DNA from: Rhizobium sp. BK313
GTDB lineage: Bacteria > Pseudomonadota > Alphaproteobacteria > Rhizobiales > Rhizobiaceae
NCBI RefSeq assembly: GCF_014193655.1
Contig: NZ_JACHZQ010000001.1
Span: 2,418,001 to 2,482,000, forward strand
Direction: 5' to 3'
Length of the DNA: 64,000 nucleotides
How positions within the stretch are numbered: position 1 is the stretch's first letter; every line of letters begins with the position of its first letter. The notes below the pieces were generated by a model. That model did not search any database and was not told where the DNA came from. It saw only the letters and a list, made by a program, of their open reading frames with translations. The translations under genes and the position numbers were made by a program. This document shows positions 48,393 to 56,711 of the stretch, piece after piece.

Positions 48393-49232
48393 ATGATCGG
48401 AAAAACTTCTTTTGCCCTCCTGCTGACAATGCTGCTCGGAACGCTCGCCGCCGCAATATCGACCGGTGGTATCGCATACGCGGCCATGAGCGATTGGGCC
48501 GACAATGAGGGTGGCCGCATGCGGTTGGTGGCGCTGGCGCCGGATGCGCAAGGCCATATCCGCGCAGCGCTACAAATCGAGCCGGCGCCCGGCTGGATCA
48601 CCTATTGGCGCGAACCCGGCGAAGGTGGAATTCCGCCGCAGGTGAGCCCGGCACCCGAAAGCGGCGTTACGCTGGAAAAGACCAGCTATCCCACGCCCAA
48701 GCCGATCACGGTCGGCGCGATCCAGGAAATCGGCTATGACGCGCCGGTGACGTTGCCGCTCGATTTCCGCGTCAAAGGTAAGCAGCCGACGACGCTCGAT
48801 CTCACCGCCTTCATCGGCCTCTGCAAGGACATCTGCATCCCCTTCCAAGCCGAATTTTCTCTACCGCTATCGGACGCCAGCCAATCGACGTTGCATGAAC
48901 AAGCCCTGCTGGACGCCGCCAACGCGTCGCTGCCGCAGGCCCCTTCCCCGGATTTTGCCGTCGAAAACCACAGGCTTTCACCCGATGCGAAAACCCTTTC
49001 GCTGCACCTGACGCTGCCGGAAACAACCGGCGACGCGCCGTCAATCTATGTGACTGGTCCCACAGGCTATGTCTTTTTCAAACAAATCAACGCCAAACGC
49101 GATGGCAAGATTTTTGCGACCGATATCGCCATCGGCAAGCTTCCGAAGAATTACGATATCAAGGGCAAAAGCTGGGGTGTCCTCGTTATTGACGGTGAAC
49201 GCGCCATCGAAACCACGCTTGCGTTCGAATAG
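48393..49232 (+). CDS. DsbD N-terminal-domain-like exported protein
   Basis: 279 residues with a signal peptide (LLLTMLLGTLAAAISTGGIAYA). The body matches the DsbD alpha-like immunoglobulin fold (GWITYWREPGEGGIPPQV, IGLCKDICIPFQAEFSLPL). Two Cys are in CKDIC, the pair that shuttles electrons in DsbD-alpha. The membrane and thioredoxin domains of DsbD are absent, so it would need a partner elsewhere. I start at ATG 48393 even though no strong ribosome site precedes it. Confidence 0.85.
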   Translation: MIGKTSFALLLTMLLGTLAAAISTGGIAYAAMSDWADNEGGRMRLVALAPDAQGHIRAALQIEPAPGWITYWREPGEGGIPPQVSPAPESGVTLEKTSYPTPKPITVGAIQEIGYDAPVTLPLDFRVKGKQPTTLDLTAFIGLCKDICIPFQAEFSLPLSDASQSTLHEQALLDAANASLPQAPSPDFAVENHRLSPDAKTLSLHLTLPETTGDAPSIYVTGPTGYVFFKQINAKRDGKIFATDIAIGKLPKNYDIKGKSWGVLVIDGERAIETTLAFE

Positions 49233-49315
49233 CCCGGATCTATAGTTTCGCCCTACTATTTTCACTCAAAGGGCGGCTATTCAACCGCCCTCAATCTCGA
49301 CCTAAGGAGAGTGCC

Positions 49316-49801
49316 ATGACCATCGCTGTCGGCGATAAACTGCCTGCCGCCACATTCAAGGAAAAGACCGCTGACGGTCCGGTTGAACTCACCACCGATC
49401 AGCTTTTTGCTGGAAAGCGTGTCGTGCTCTTCGCCGTTCCCGGCGCCTTTACTCCGACGTGCTCGCTGAACCATCTGCCGGGTTATCTGGAAAACCGTGA
49501 CGCAATCCTCGCCAAGGGTGTCGACGACATCGCCGTTGTTGCCGTCAACGATTGGCATGTCATGGGCGCCTGGGCACAATCCTCGGGCGGCATGGGGAAG
49601 ATCCACTTCCTCGCCGACTGGGACGCCTCTTTCGCAAAGGCCCTCGGCCTCGATATCGACCTCACCGCCGGCGGCCTCGGTATCCGCTCAAAGCGCTATT
49701 CCATGCTGGTGGAAAACGGCGTGGTGAAGACGCTCAACATCGAGGAAAGCCCAGGCCAGGCAACGGTTTCGGGCGCGGCAGCGATGATCGAACAGCTTTG
49801 A
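49316..49801 (+). CDS. Peroxiredoxin (Prx5 type)
   Basis: 161 residues. The peroxidatic Cys49 sits in PGAFTPTCSLNHLPGY, the exact Prx5/AhpE-like pattern, with no second conserved Cys for a 2-Cys mechanism. MGKIHFLADWDASFAKALG and RSKRYSMLVENGVV are also typical. It reduces H2O2 and alkyl hydroperoxides, likely using glutaredoxin or thioredoxin. AAGGAGAGT ribosome site before ATG 49316; strong terminator after the stop. Confidence 0.94.
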   Translation: MTIAVGDKLPAATFKEKTADGPVELTTDQLFAGKRVVLFAVPGAFTPTCSLNHLPGYLENRDAILAKGVDDIAVVAVNDWHVMGAWAQSSGGMGKIHFLADWDASFAKALGLDIDLTAGGLGIRSKRYSMLVENGVVKTLNIEESPGQATVSGAAAMIEQL

Positions 49802-49820
49802 ATTTTCCGACTCTGAGAAA

Positions 49821-49857
49821 CAAAAGAGGGCGCCCAACAGGCGCCCTCTTTTGTTTT
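49821..49857 (+). terminator. Intrinsic terminator of the peroxiredoxin gene
   Basis: CAAAAGAGGGCGCC (49821-49834) pairs over 14 bases with GGCGCCCTCTTTTG (49840-49853), loop CAACA, then TTTT. Confidence 0.9.
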
Positions 49858-49985
49858 GCGGCATTGCAGGTGACGCCGGCCAGCGCGATATGCTTCGAAG
49901 GTATTTCTCCCTCAAATTTTCGGCTCGGAACAGTCTCATTCTATATGTTGCCTCTTTTTTGCCGCATTCCCTCCGCTACAACGCG

Positions 49986-50001
49986 TAATGTTATTACATT
50001 A
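49986..50001. promoter_or_regulatory. Zur-like operator upstream of the zinc ABC importer
   Basis: TAATGT (49986-49991), TATT, ACATTA (49996-50001) is a perfect 6-6 inverted repeat with the AATGTTAT...CATT appearance of alphaproteobacterial Zur boxes. It lies 13 bases before the first gene of the importer operon. Confidence 0.6.
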
Positions 50002-50014
50002 TGAAAGCTTCCGG

Positions 50015-50143
50015 ATGCCCTTCAGCAACGATCCCTTCGCCTCTTCCTTGATCGGGCGTTCCGCGTTGACGCGCCTCGCCTTCGTAGCGATCGGCATCGC
50101 AATCCTCTGGGCGACGATCGGCTGGGCGGTGGCATTGGCATGA
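50015..50143 (+). CDS. Small membrane protein preceding aztA
   Basis: A 42-residue frame: MPFSNDPFASSLIGRSALTR, then one hydrophobic helix (LAFVAIGIAILWATIGWAVALA in part). Its stop TGA overlaps the aztA start (ATGA), so it is translationally coupled to the zinc importer. The position under the Zur-like box and the clean membrane helix argue that it is real. A role as an accessory to the transporter is inference. Confidence 0.65.
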   Translation: MPFSNDPFASSLIGRSALTRLAFVAIGIAILWATIGWAVALA

Positions 50144-50922
50144 GTGCTCCGATCCGTCTCGATAATCTCACCGTCACCTATGAGCGCCATCCCGCTGTGC
50201 ATCACGTTTCGGGCGCCTTTCCGGCCGGCAGCCTGACGGCGATCGCCGGACCGAACGGGGCGGGCAAGTCGACACTCCTCAAGGCGATCATCGGCGAATT
50301 GAGGCCGGCGGAAGGGTCTGTCGATCGCGGCGCACTGACGCGCAATGATTTCGGCTATCTGCCACAGGCGGCGGAGATCAATCGTCGCTTTCCCATTTCT
50401 GTCGCCGATACGGTTGTGCTCGGCGCCTGGAAGAATTCTGGCGCCTTTGCCCGATTCTCGCGCGCAGACGCTGAGCGCGCCCGGGGAGCGCTCGCAGCTG
50501 TGGGCTTGGCAGGCTTCGAGCGTCGGCATATCGGCTCGCTCTCGGCCGGGCAATTCCAGCGCGTACTCTTCGCGCGGCTGCTGCTGCAGGACGCTCGCGT
50601 CATCCTCCTCGACGAACCCTTTACCGCCATCGACCAGCGCACGACGCGCGACCTGCTCGACATTGTTCTACGTTGGCATGGCGACGGGCGCACGGTGATT
50701 GCCGTGCTGCATGATTTCGATCAGGTGCGCGCGTATTTTCCCGAGACGCTGCTGATCGCCCGCGAACTGGTAGGCTGGGGCAAGACACAGGATGTGATGA
50801 GCCCCGCTAATCTCGTCAAGGCGCGGGCGATGGCCGAGAGTTGGGACGAGGATGCTGGGGACTGCCTGCCGGAGCCAGAGCTTACCCAACGGGGCTTGGC
50901 GAAGCGGGAGCCGGCCGAATGA
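50140..50922 (+). CDS. aztA: Zinc ABC importer ATP-binding protein (AztA-like)
   Basis: 260 residues. Walker A GPNGAGKST, Q-loop (LPQAAEINRRFP), signature LSAGQFQRVLFARLL and Walker B VILLDEPFTAID with switch His in VLHDFD are all intact. The gene is in a cluster A-I type metal importer with permease and solute-binding protein; the Zur-like box points to zinc, although manganese cannot be excluded. It could be named ZnuC. Overlaps aztB by 4 bases. Confidence 0.9.
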   Translation: MSAPIRLDNLTVTYERHPAVHHVSGAFPAGSLTAIAGPNGAGKSTLLKAIIGELRPAEGSVDRGALTRNDFGYLPQAAEINRRFPISVADTVVLGAWKNSGAFARFSRADAERARGALAAVGLAGFERRHIGSLSAGQFQRVLFARLLLQDARVILLDEPFTAIDQRTTRDLLDIVLRWHGDGRTVIAVLHDFDQVRAYFPETLLIARELVGWGKTQDVMSPANLVKARAMAESWDEDAGDCLPEPELTQRGLAKREPAE

Positions 50923-51791
50923 CGGCCTACGACATCTTTCTCGCGCCCTTTGCCGACTACGGCTTCATGCGGCGCGCGCTCATTGCCTGCCTCTGCCTCG
51001 GCCTTGGCTCCGGACCGATCGGTGTCTTCCTGATGCTCCGGCGCATGAGCCTGATGGGCGACGCCATGAGCCATGCCGTGCTGCCGGGGGCGGCCATCGG
51101 CTATCTGATTGCCGGCTCACTATCGCTGACGGCGATGGGACTTGGCGGGCTGGTGGCCGGCCTGTCGGTGGCGCTGCTCTCCGGGCTCGTCAGTCGCATG
51201 ACAGTGCTGCAAGAGGATGCAAGTTTCGCCAGCTTTTATCTGACGTCACTGGCACTCGGGGTGCTCATCGTATCGCTGCGCGGCTCCAACATCGATCTGC
51301 TGCATGTCCTCTTCGGGACCATCCTCGCCATCGACGCCCCTGCCCTCTACCAGATCGGCGCGATCACCACCGTGACGCTCCTGGCGCTCGCCGTCATCTA
51401 TCGGCCGCTGGTGATGGAGTGCTTCGATCCCGGTTTTCTGCGGGCCGTCGGCGGGCGCGGGCCGGTCTATCATTTCCTTTTCCTGCTGCTGGTGGTGCTC
51501 AATCTCGTCGCCAGCTTCCAAGCGCTCGGTACGCTGATGGCGGTCGGGCTGATGATGCTGCCGGCAGCGATCGCGCAGCTCTGGTCGCGCAGCCTGCCAG
51601 CAATGATGACGATCGCGGCGGCGACGGCGACCGCGTCGGGCTATATCGGGCTCATCGCCTCCTATCATCTCGAATTCGCCTCCGGCCCGACCATCATCAT
51701 CACGGCGAGCCTGATCTACGGCTTTTCCATTCTGTTCGCACCTTCGGGCCTGGCCCGCCGGTTTATTCCCCGTCCCCATCTCAGGGGCTAA
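50919..51791 (+). CDS. aztB: Zinc ABC importer permease (AztB-like)
   Basis: 290 residues, about eight helices, ABC-3 family. MRRALIACLCLGLGSGPIGVFLMLRRMSLMGDAMSHAVLPG is the family start, in part; the later LGTLMAVGLMMLPAAIAQLWSR contains the EAA-like loop. Starts within the aztA stop (ATGACGG) and is followed 20 bases later by the solute-binding protein. Confidence 0.9.
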   Translation: MTAYDIFLAPFADYGFMRRALIACLCLGLGSGPIGVFLMLRRMSLMGDAMSHAVLPGAAIGYLIAGSLSLTAMGLGGLVAGLSVALLSGLVSRMTVLQEDASFASFYLTSLALGVLIVSLRGSNIDLLHVLFGTILAIDAPALYQIGAITTVTLLALAVIYRPLVMECFDPGFLRAVGGRGPVYHFLFLLLVVLNLVASFQALGTLMAVGLMMLPAAIAQLWSRSLPAMMTIAAATATASGYIGLIASYHLEFASGPTIIITASLIYGFSILFAPSGLARRFIPRPHLRG

Positions 51792-51811
51792 TTTTGATCA
51801 AGGAGATTATC

Positions 51812-52714
51812 GTGACCAAATACAGACTGCTTCTCTCCGCGGCGCTGCCGGCCTTCATCGCCTTCGGTATCGCGGCACCCGCTTCTGCCGAAACCTTGAA
51901 TGTCGTCGCCTCCTTCACCGTACTCGCCGATGTCGTCAAGCAGGTGGGCGGCGACCATGTGAAGGTGTCGAGCCTGGTCGGCCCGAACGGCGACCCCCAT
52001 GAATTCGAACCGTCGCCGGCCGACGCCAAGAAGCTCAATGCGGCCAAGGTCACCTTCGTCAGCGGCGAAGGTCTGGAAGGCTGGATGGACCGATTGATCA
52101 GCGCCTCCGGCTACAAGGGCACGCCGATCGTCGCCTCGGAGGGTATCGACACGCGCACCATGGTCGACGACGGCAAGACCATCACCGATCCGCATGTCTG
52201 GAACAGTCCAGTCAATGTGAAGATCTGGGTCGCCAATATCGAAAAGGCGCTGGCAGCCGCCGATCCGGCCGATGCCGCCGATTTCAACGCCAATGCCGAA
52301 CGCTACACCAAGACGCTGACCGAGCTCGACGCCTATGCGCATAGCAAGTTCGACAAGATTGCGGAGGATCGCCGCAAGATCCTGACCAGTCATGACGCCT
52401 TCGGTTATTTCGGTCGCGAATACAACGTCAGCTTCCTGTCGCCGCTCGGCATCTCGACCGAAACCGAGGCCTCGGCCGCGGGCGTCGCCAAGCTGATCGA
52501 GCAGATCAAGAGCGAACATGTGAAGAGCTATTTCTTCGAGAACTCGAACGACCCCCGCCTGGTCAAGCAGGTCGCCAAGGCCACCGGCGCTGAGCCTGGC
52601 GGTGAGCTCTATGTCGAAGCCCTCTCCAAGGCCAACGGTCCGGCTCCGACATATGAAAAAATGTTCCGTTATAACGTTGATCAGCTGGCCGCCGCGATGG
52701 CGAAGTCGAGCTGA
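51812..52714 (+). CDS. aztC: Zinc ABC importer periplasmic binding protein (AztC-like)
   Basis: 300 residues, cluster A-I metal-binding protein. Signal peptide 1-26 (APASA-E). Metal ligands: His63 (DPHEF), His128 (DPHVW), His194 (TSHDAF). The usual fourth Asp of the LYSDALS motif reads LYVEALS, so it would be a Glu (residue 269). A His-rich loop is absent, as in AztC rather than ZnuA. GTG start at 51812 behind AAGGAGATT. AztD, the chaperone of Paracoccus, is not present here. Confidence 0.9.
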   Translation: MTKYRLLLSAALPAFIAFGIAAPASAETLNVVASFTVLADVVKQVGGDHVKVSSLVGPNGDPHEFEPSPADAKKLNAAKVTFVSGEGLEGWMDRLISASGYKGTPIVASEGIDTRTMVDDGKTITDPHVWNSPVNVKIWVANIEKALAAADPADAADFNANAERYTKTLTELDAYAHSKFDKIAEDRRKILTSHDAFGYFGREYNVSFLSPLGISTETEASAAGVAKLIEQIKSEHVKSYFFENSNDPRLVKQVAKATGAEPGGELYVEALSKANGPAPTYEKMFRYNVDQLAAAMAKSS

Positions 52715-52731
52715 GGAAGCCGCACAAGCAT

Positions 52732-52755
52732 GGCCGCGGGCATCTGCCTGCGGCC
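52732..52755 (+). terminator. Hairpin after aztC (GGCCGCGGGCA...TGCCTGCGGCC)
   Basis: GGCCGCGGGCA (52732-52742) pairs with TGCCTGCGGCC (52745-52755), one G-U pair. The same 24-base architecture recurs at 54122-54145. No T run follows directly. Confidence 0.55.
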
Positions 52756-52791
52756 TGCAGCTACATCAGCCGAAAGAGCGCTTGACGATAA

Positions 52792-52823
52792 TTATATAAC
52801 AAGTTATATAATGAGTTATATAA
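52792..52823. promoter_or_regulatory. Triple TTATATAA operator array upstream of marR
   Basis: Three exact TTATATAA copies at 52792-52799, 52804-52811 and 52816-52823, at an even 12-base period (connectors caag and tgag). They end 19 bases before the marR start, so they overlap the promoter. Confidence 0.6.
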
Positions 52824-52842
52824 ATCAAAGCAGGAAAGCGCC

Positions 52843-53337
52843 TTGGTTGAAGATATTGTGAAATCGCTGGGCTTCCTCTGCCTCGGCAGCCGGTTCCGCC
52901 GCATCGGCGAACGCCTTCAGGCCGACACCCAGCAGATCATTGAAGAGCTCGGCGTCTCTCTCCAGTCCGCCCAATATCCCTTCCTCGCGGCAATCGACCA
53001 CGCCGGCCCGCTTACCATCGGTGAACTTGCCCAGACCGTCGGCATTACCCAGCCGGGTGCCACACGCACCGTCTCGCAGCTTCTGGAAATGGGTTATGTC
53101 GACATGCAGGCCGCGGCCGAGGACCAGCGCCGAAGACTGGTCTCGCTGACGCCGAAGGGTCAGGAACTCATCGATTATTCGAAACGATCGGTCTGGCCGC
53201 GCATAGAGCAGGCCGTGACCGAGCTTTGCGGCGGCCTCTCCGGGCCGATCCTGGAGCAACTCGCTGCAATCGAGGATGGGCTTGCGGAAGCACCGCTTGT
53301 CCGTCGAGGCAATCTCGACAAGGAACAGAAACTATGA
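52843..53337 (+). CDS. MarR family regulator
   Basis: 164 residues, TTG start at 52843 behind CAGGAAAG. HTH region reads LQSAQYPFLAAIDHAGPLTIGELAQTVGITQPGATRTVSQLLEMGYV, with the wing DQRRRLVSLTPKGQEL. It overlaps the GNAT gene by 4 bases. The AT-rich TTATATAA array in front is the likely site of autoregulation. The pairing of MarR with a GNAT in one operon is common; the inducer is unknown. Confidence 0.88.
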   Translation: MVEDIVKSLGFLCLGSRFRRIGERLQADTQQIIEELGVSLQSAQYPFLAAIDHAGPLTIGELAQTVGITQPGATRTVSQLLEMGYVDMQAAAEDQRRRLVSLTPKGQELIDYSKRSVWPRIEQAVTELCGGLSGPILEQLAAIEDGLAEAPLVRRGNLDKEQKL

Positions 53338-54020
53338 GCCATATTCTCGACCGTCCGGCCTGGAACGCCCTTCGAACCGCCCATACGACATTGGCCGAAG
53401 GCAGCGAGCGCGCCCGCCGCTATCCACCCTCCATCGTGCCCTTCGCAGCCCCTGCCGATGATACGGCGGAAAGCCTCAATGCTCTGGAGAACCTGCCGGC
53501 CGCCGATGAGGTCATGGCGCTCGTCGAAGCCAACCCCGTCACGATCCCGCAGGGACTGACGGTCATCTCCGAAGGCAAGCTGGTGCAGATGATCGCCGAA
53601 CGGCCCTATGAGCAGGTGTCGGACAGCCGGATCGAGCCGCTGACGGAAGCCGATGCAGCGGATATGCTCGCCTTGGCCACGCTGACCAAGCCCGGCCCCT
53701 TCACGCTCCGCGCCCAGAGCCTCGGCACCTTTTGGGGTGTGAAGATTGATGGCCGCCTCGTTGCCATGGCCGGCCAGCGCATGCGCCAGCCCGGTTTTGC
53801 CGAACTCAGCGGCCTTTGTACCCATCCCGATTTTCAGGGACGCGGCCTCGGCACCCTGCTCTTCCGCTTCGTTGCCGGCGAGATCTCGGCGAGGGACGAG
53901 ACCGTCTACCTGCATGCCTATGCCTCGAATACACCGGCCATCTCGCTTTACAAGGCGATGGGCTTCCGCTTGCGCTCCGAGATGAATCTCGTTGTCGTCA
54001 CTCCCCGGCGGCCAGCGTGA
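53334..54020 (+). CDS. GNAT family N-acetyltransferase
   Basis: 228 residues. An N-terminal extension of about 95 residues is followed by a GNAT domain with FAELSGLCTHPDFQGRGLGTLLFRFVAGEI (acetyl-CoA pyrophosphate loop RGLGT) and YLHAYASNTPAISLYKAMGFRLR, which is the motif B ending. Upstream marR is translationally coupled. A function in detoxification or modification is possible but not shown. Confidence 0.88.
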   Translation: MSHILDRPAWNALRTAHTTLAEGSERARRYPPSIVPFAAPADDTAESLNALENLPAADEVMALVEANPVTIPQGLTVISEGKLVQMIAERPYEQVSDSRIEPLTEADAADMLALATLTKPGPFTLRAQSLGTFWGVKIDGRLVAMAGQRMRQPGFAELSGLCTHPDFQGRGLGTLLFRFVAGEISARDETVYLHAYASNTPAISLYKAMGFRLRSEMNLVVVTPRRPA

Positions 54021-54121
54021 TCTTCCCTTCGGCTGCGAGCACTCTCTCATCTTGCCGATGGTGAGCACTTCGTGGGCGCCACCCAGCCGCCGTCGATGAA
54101 CCTTGTCGATAGGAACAAAGC

Positions 54122-54156
54122 GGCCGCGGGTATATGCCTACGGCCCCTTTATTTTT
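54122..54156. terminator. Terminator between the GNAT and Dabb genes
   Basis: GGCCGCGGGTA (54122-54132) pairs with TGCCTACGGCC (54135-54145), then cctttattttttaaag. It lies between convergent genes and matches the hairpin at 52732 in layout. Confidence 0.7.
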
Positions 54157-54464
54157 TAAAGATTGAGATCGAAAACCAGCAGGCCGGCAAGGCCACCATC
54201 GGTCGACGAGACGATACGCTCACCGACAGCGACGTGTTCGGGATGCACGAGATAGGCGTCGCGCACTTCGGGGTTCTCGAACGTCACCACGAAGCCATCA
54301 ACGAAGCCGCCATGCAGCCCCTCCGGCGAGACATTCGGTCCGTATTTGACATCGATGATGCCGGGAATGACCTGCTTCAGCGCGGCGACGGACTCGAAAA
54401 GCGCCTTTTTCTCATCCTGCGTCATGGCGGATTTGAGTCGCATGAAAACGCTATGCAGGATCAT
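54156..54464 (-). CDS. Dabb family stress-responsive alpha/beta barrel protein
   Basis: 102 residues. MILHSVFMRLKSAMTQDEKK starts the Dabb domain; HGGFVDGFVVTFENPEVRDAYLVHPEHVAVGE carries the conserved HP..H. Small dimeric ferredoxin-like fold. I start at ATG 54464 with GGGAG upstream; the open frame to 54563 lacks support. It stands alone, just left of the accessory cassette. Confidence 0.9.
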   Translation of the reverse strand: MILHSVFMRLKSAMTQDEKKALFESVAALKQVIPGIIDVKYGPNVSPEGLHGGFVDGFVVTFENPEVRDAYLVHPEHVAVGERIVSSTDGGLAGLLVFDLNL

Positions 54465-54761
54465 ATTAATCTCCCTAGATGTTTCGCCCAGCATAGAGAG
54501 AGAAAGGACCGATGGGCAAGACATCACTGCCGCCATCTTTGCGGTTTTCGGCGACTGCCACACTGATCGTAGTCGGCCCAGAGCTGAACCTATGGGACAT
54601 TCTACCTACACATGGGCAGTATCCGCTGATCTTGCCCACGACCTGCCACAACGCCTCCTCTGTCAACTGTGAAGCACTTGCGACGGTCAGCGAAAGTGCT
54701 CGCTCGTAAAGCTTTCTGTGTGGTCTGTACGGCAACGAACCTTCACGAAATCCGGCCGCGC
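54465..54761. other. Gap between the Dabb gene and the ABC-3C cassette
   Basis: About 297 bases. A minus-strand frame at 54475-54735 (86 codons) lies here; it has no recognisable motif and its composition does not suggest a real protein. It may be a left-edge remnant of the inserted cassette. Confidence 0.35.
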
Positions 54762-56711
54762 TTAGTCTATCGGCACATCAGGCCAGTCCTCAGGAACAAG
54801 TGCCGGTGGCTTGGTCCATGGCTCTTCGACCAGGGCCTGCTGGAACCATTCGTCTCGAAGGTTAGCGTGCTCAATAACGATGAGCTGGAAGCCAGGCGCG
54901 TCTTCAGTCGTGAAATGCGACAGCATTTCGAACAGGCGCCTTACGGCTTCCAAATCCGCGTCCTTCTCCGTTCGCTCAATGGAGCCCCCTGCTTCTTCAT
55001 AAGCCTGCTCGGAGGGAAAATAGACCTGCGTTGGCTGGTCGATGAGCATGAAACGCGGGATGGGCTGACCGTATGCCGCAGCAAACCTATGAAGGGAAAG
55101 TAAAGCCGCCAGATGATAGGCAAGATGGTTTTCCCCACCCCCAGTTCTGTTCATGTAGACCGGTCGTCCCGGACGGTCGATTACCACCGTGAGATTGTGC
55201 AGATCAAGTCGTGCAGGGAACTGACCGAATTCCCCACCTAGGCTATTGATGTATCCCCCCATGTAGCTGGCGACGTTGCTCAACGTCGACATAAGACGTG
55301 CATCAGAGTCGTCGGCGCCGAGCCTACGCTCCAGATCCGACACCCGGGACTTTAGACGTGCCTCCTCGTTTTTGAGCCGAGCGAGTTCCGTGTCTGGCAC
55401 AAGATTTTCAATGAACAAACTAATCCGGCCGACGACGCGCGAGGCGGCATTGTTCCTGTTACCCATTTCAGTAATGAACTCGCTGGCGGATATCGCCGAC
55501 GCGAGCTCGAGTTCCTTGGTTCTTATCTGTTCACCGATGGAGACCACTTCTTCCTGCTGCTCCGTCAGGTAGGAATTAAGCGCAGGCCGCTCTCCTGTCA
55601 CCGCGTTCAGTTCGCGGTCCAAGGACTCAACTTCCGACAGAAGAGCCTGGGCTATGGACGTCGTCATTCCAAGGTTCTCTTGGGCAAAAGGCCACTGCCA
55701 CGCTCCTGTCGCTTCGTTGAACGGCAAGGCCTTGATCGACGTCAACCGATCCTTCTGTTCGAATGCCTCGCTTTGGAAACCGTCCGCTCTTCGCGCGAAT
55801 TGTTGCGCGCCATCGATCCGGCGCTGTGTTTCCCGGCGTCGCTCGCGAAGATCTATAAGCTCGCGCTCTATCGTCGATAAGCGCTGTCCGTCGTCATCAG
55901 GAACCGGCTGCGGCTGCCAACTCAATGCTCGGCGGAGCAGATCAATGACTTGCCCTGGATCTATCGCAGCATCCGATGGGATGATGCCAACGGCGCGCGC
56001 CTCAGATAAAAGACCAAACGCTCGTTCCTCTGAATTGTCTACAGCCTCCCTGGCCTGCTGGACCAGCTTGGTCTTGAGCCTGAGTTCGCGCTGCAAGACA
56101 CGAAGCTGCGCCTCCAAGGCAAATTTGTCCCTGCCAGAGACTCCCAGCAAAATCGGCAAAGTATCCCTGATTGCTTGCGGCTGGAACGGTTCATTCTGGC
56201 GATAGAACAACTGGTCTTTGTTGGTGACGATGGTTTGCTTCTGGAACAGATAATACCATGTGTGCTTGATGGTCGTATTGAAGCTATCGCGGCTGTTGTC
56301 GATCGGCACATCCGTCATGTTGTCGGGAATTCCGAGCAACTGGCTCAAAAGGGTTACGACGCCATCGTCATTGTCGTTGATCTTCAATTCGGAGAATTCC
56401 GGTGCCTCAATCACCGCACCCCTTCGAACCATGGCCATGCTTCCACTTTGAGCGGCAGGCGCCGGCGCCGGTTTGGCAACCAGGACTTCCTCTCCCTCAA
56501 AACGGTAGATAACCGCGTACCAGGTGACGCGATCCCGGATCGCGCCTTCCGGTATCTTGAAGTCCGAGCCGCCCATGCAGTACTCGATTATCTCTGAAAG
56601 AGCGGATTTACCCGTCGAGGAACGACCAGTGATGACATTGAGTCCATCATGGAAATTGACGTCACGACGGCGGCCATCATCACTGTAGACGTGGATCGAT
56701 TTGATCTTCAT
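54762..56711 (-). CDS. ABC-3C system SMC/Rad50-like ATPase (DUF3732)
   Basis: 649 residues. Split ABC ATPase with a central coiled coil (about 210-480). Walker A GRSSTGKS is at 29-36; the C-terminal head carries the signature-like TGGGENH (about 523-529) and Walker B FMLIDQPTQVYFP, where D558 is followed by Gln instead of the usual catalytic Glu. A His switch is in VIEHANLRDE. This is the DUF3732 pattern; such ATPases form the third part of ABC-three-component systems. I start at ATG 56711, which overlaps the middle-component stop (ATGA). Confidence 0.9.
   Translation of the reverse strand: MKIKSIHVYSDDGRRRDVNFHDGLNVITGRSSTGKSALSEIIEYCMGGSDFKIPEGAIRDRVTWYAVIYRFEGEEVLVAKPAPAPAAQSGSMAMVRRGAVIEAPEFSELKINDNDDGVVTLLSQLLGIPDNMTDVPIDNSRDSFNTTIKHTWYYLFQKQTIVTNKDQLFYRQNEPFQPQAIRDTLPILLGVSGRDKFALEAQLRVLQRELRLKTKLVQQAREAVDNSEERAFGLLSEARAVGIIPSDAAIDPGQVIDLLRRALSWQPQPVPDDDGQRLSTIERELIDLRERRRETQRRIDGAQQFARRADGFQSEAFEQKDRLTSIKALPFNEATGAWQWPFAQENLGMTTSIAQALLSEVESLDRELNAVTGERPALNSYLTEQQEEVVSIGEQIRTKELELASAISASEFITEMGNRNNAASRVVGRISLFIENLVPDTELARLKNEEARLKSRVSDLERRLGADDSDARLMSTLSNVASYMGGYINSLGGEFGQFPARLDLHNLTVVIDRPGRPVYMNRTGGGENHLAYHLAALLSLHRFAAAYGQPIPRFMLIDQPTQVYFPSEQAYEEAGGSIERTEKDADLEAVRRLFEMLSHFTTEDAPGFQLIVIEHANLRDEWFQQALVEEPWTKPPALVPEDWPDVPID

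Noticed and set aside
50852-52714. 620-codon frame joining the aztB region to aztC
   Set aside because: Its first half is an off-frame reading of aztB; the aztC signal peptide and ribosome site show a start at 51812.
54475-54735. 86-codon minus-strand frame after the ABC-3C ATPase
   Set aside because: No motif or family resemblance; possibly debris of the inserted cassette.
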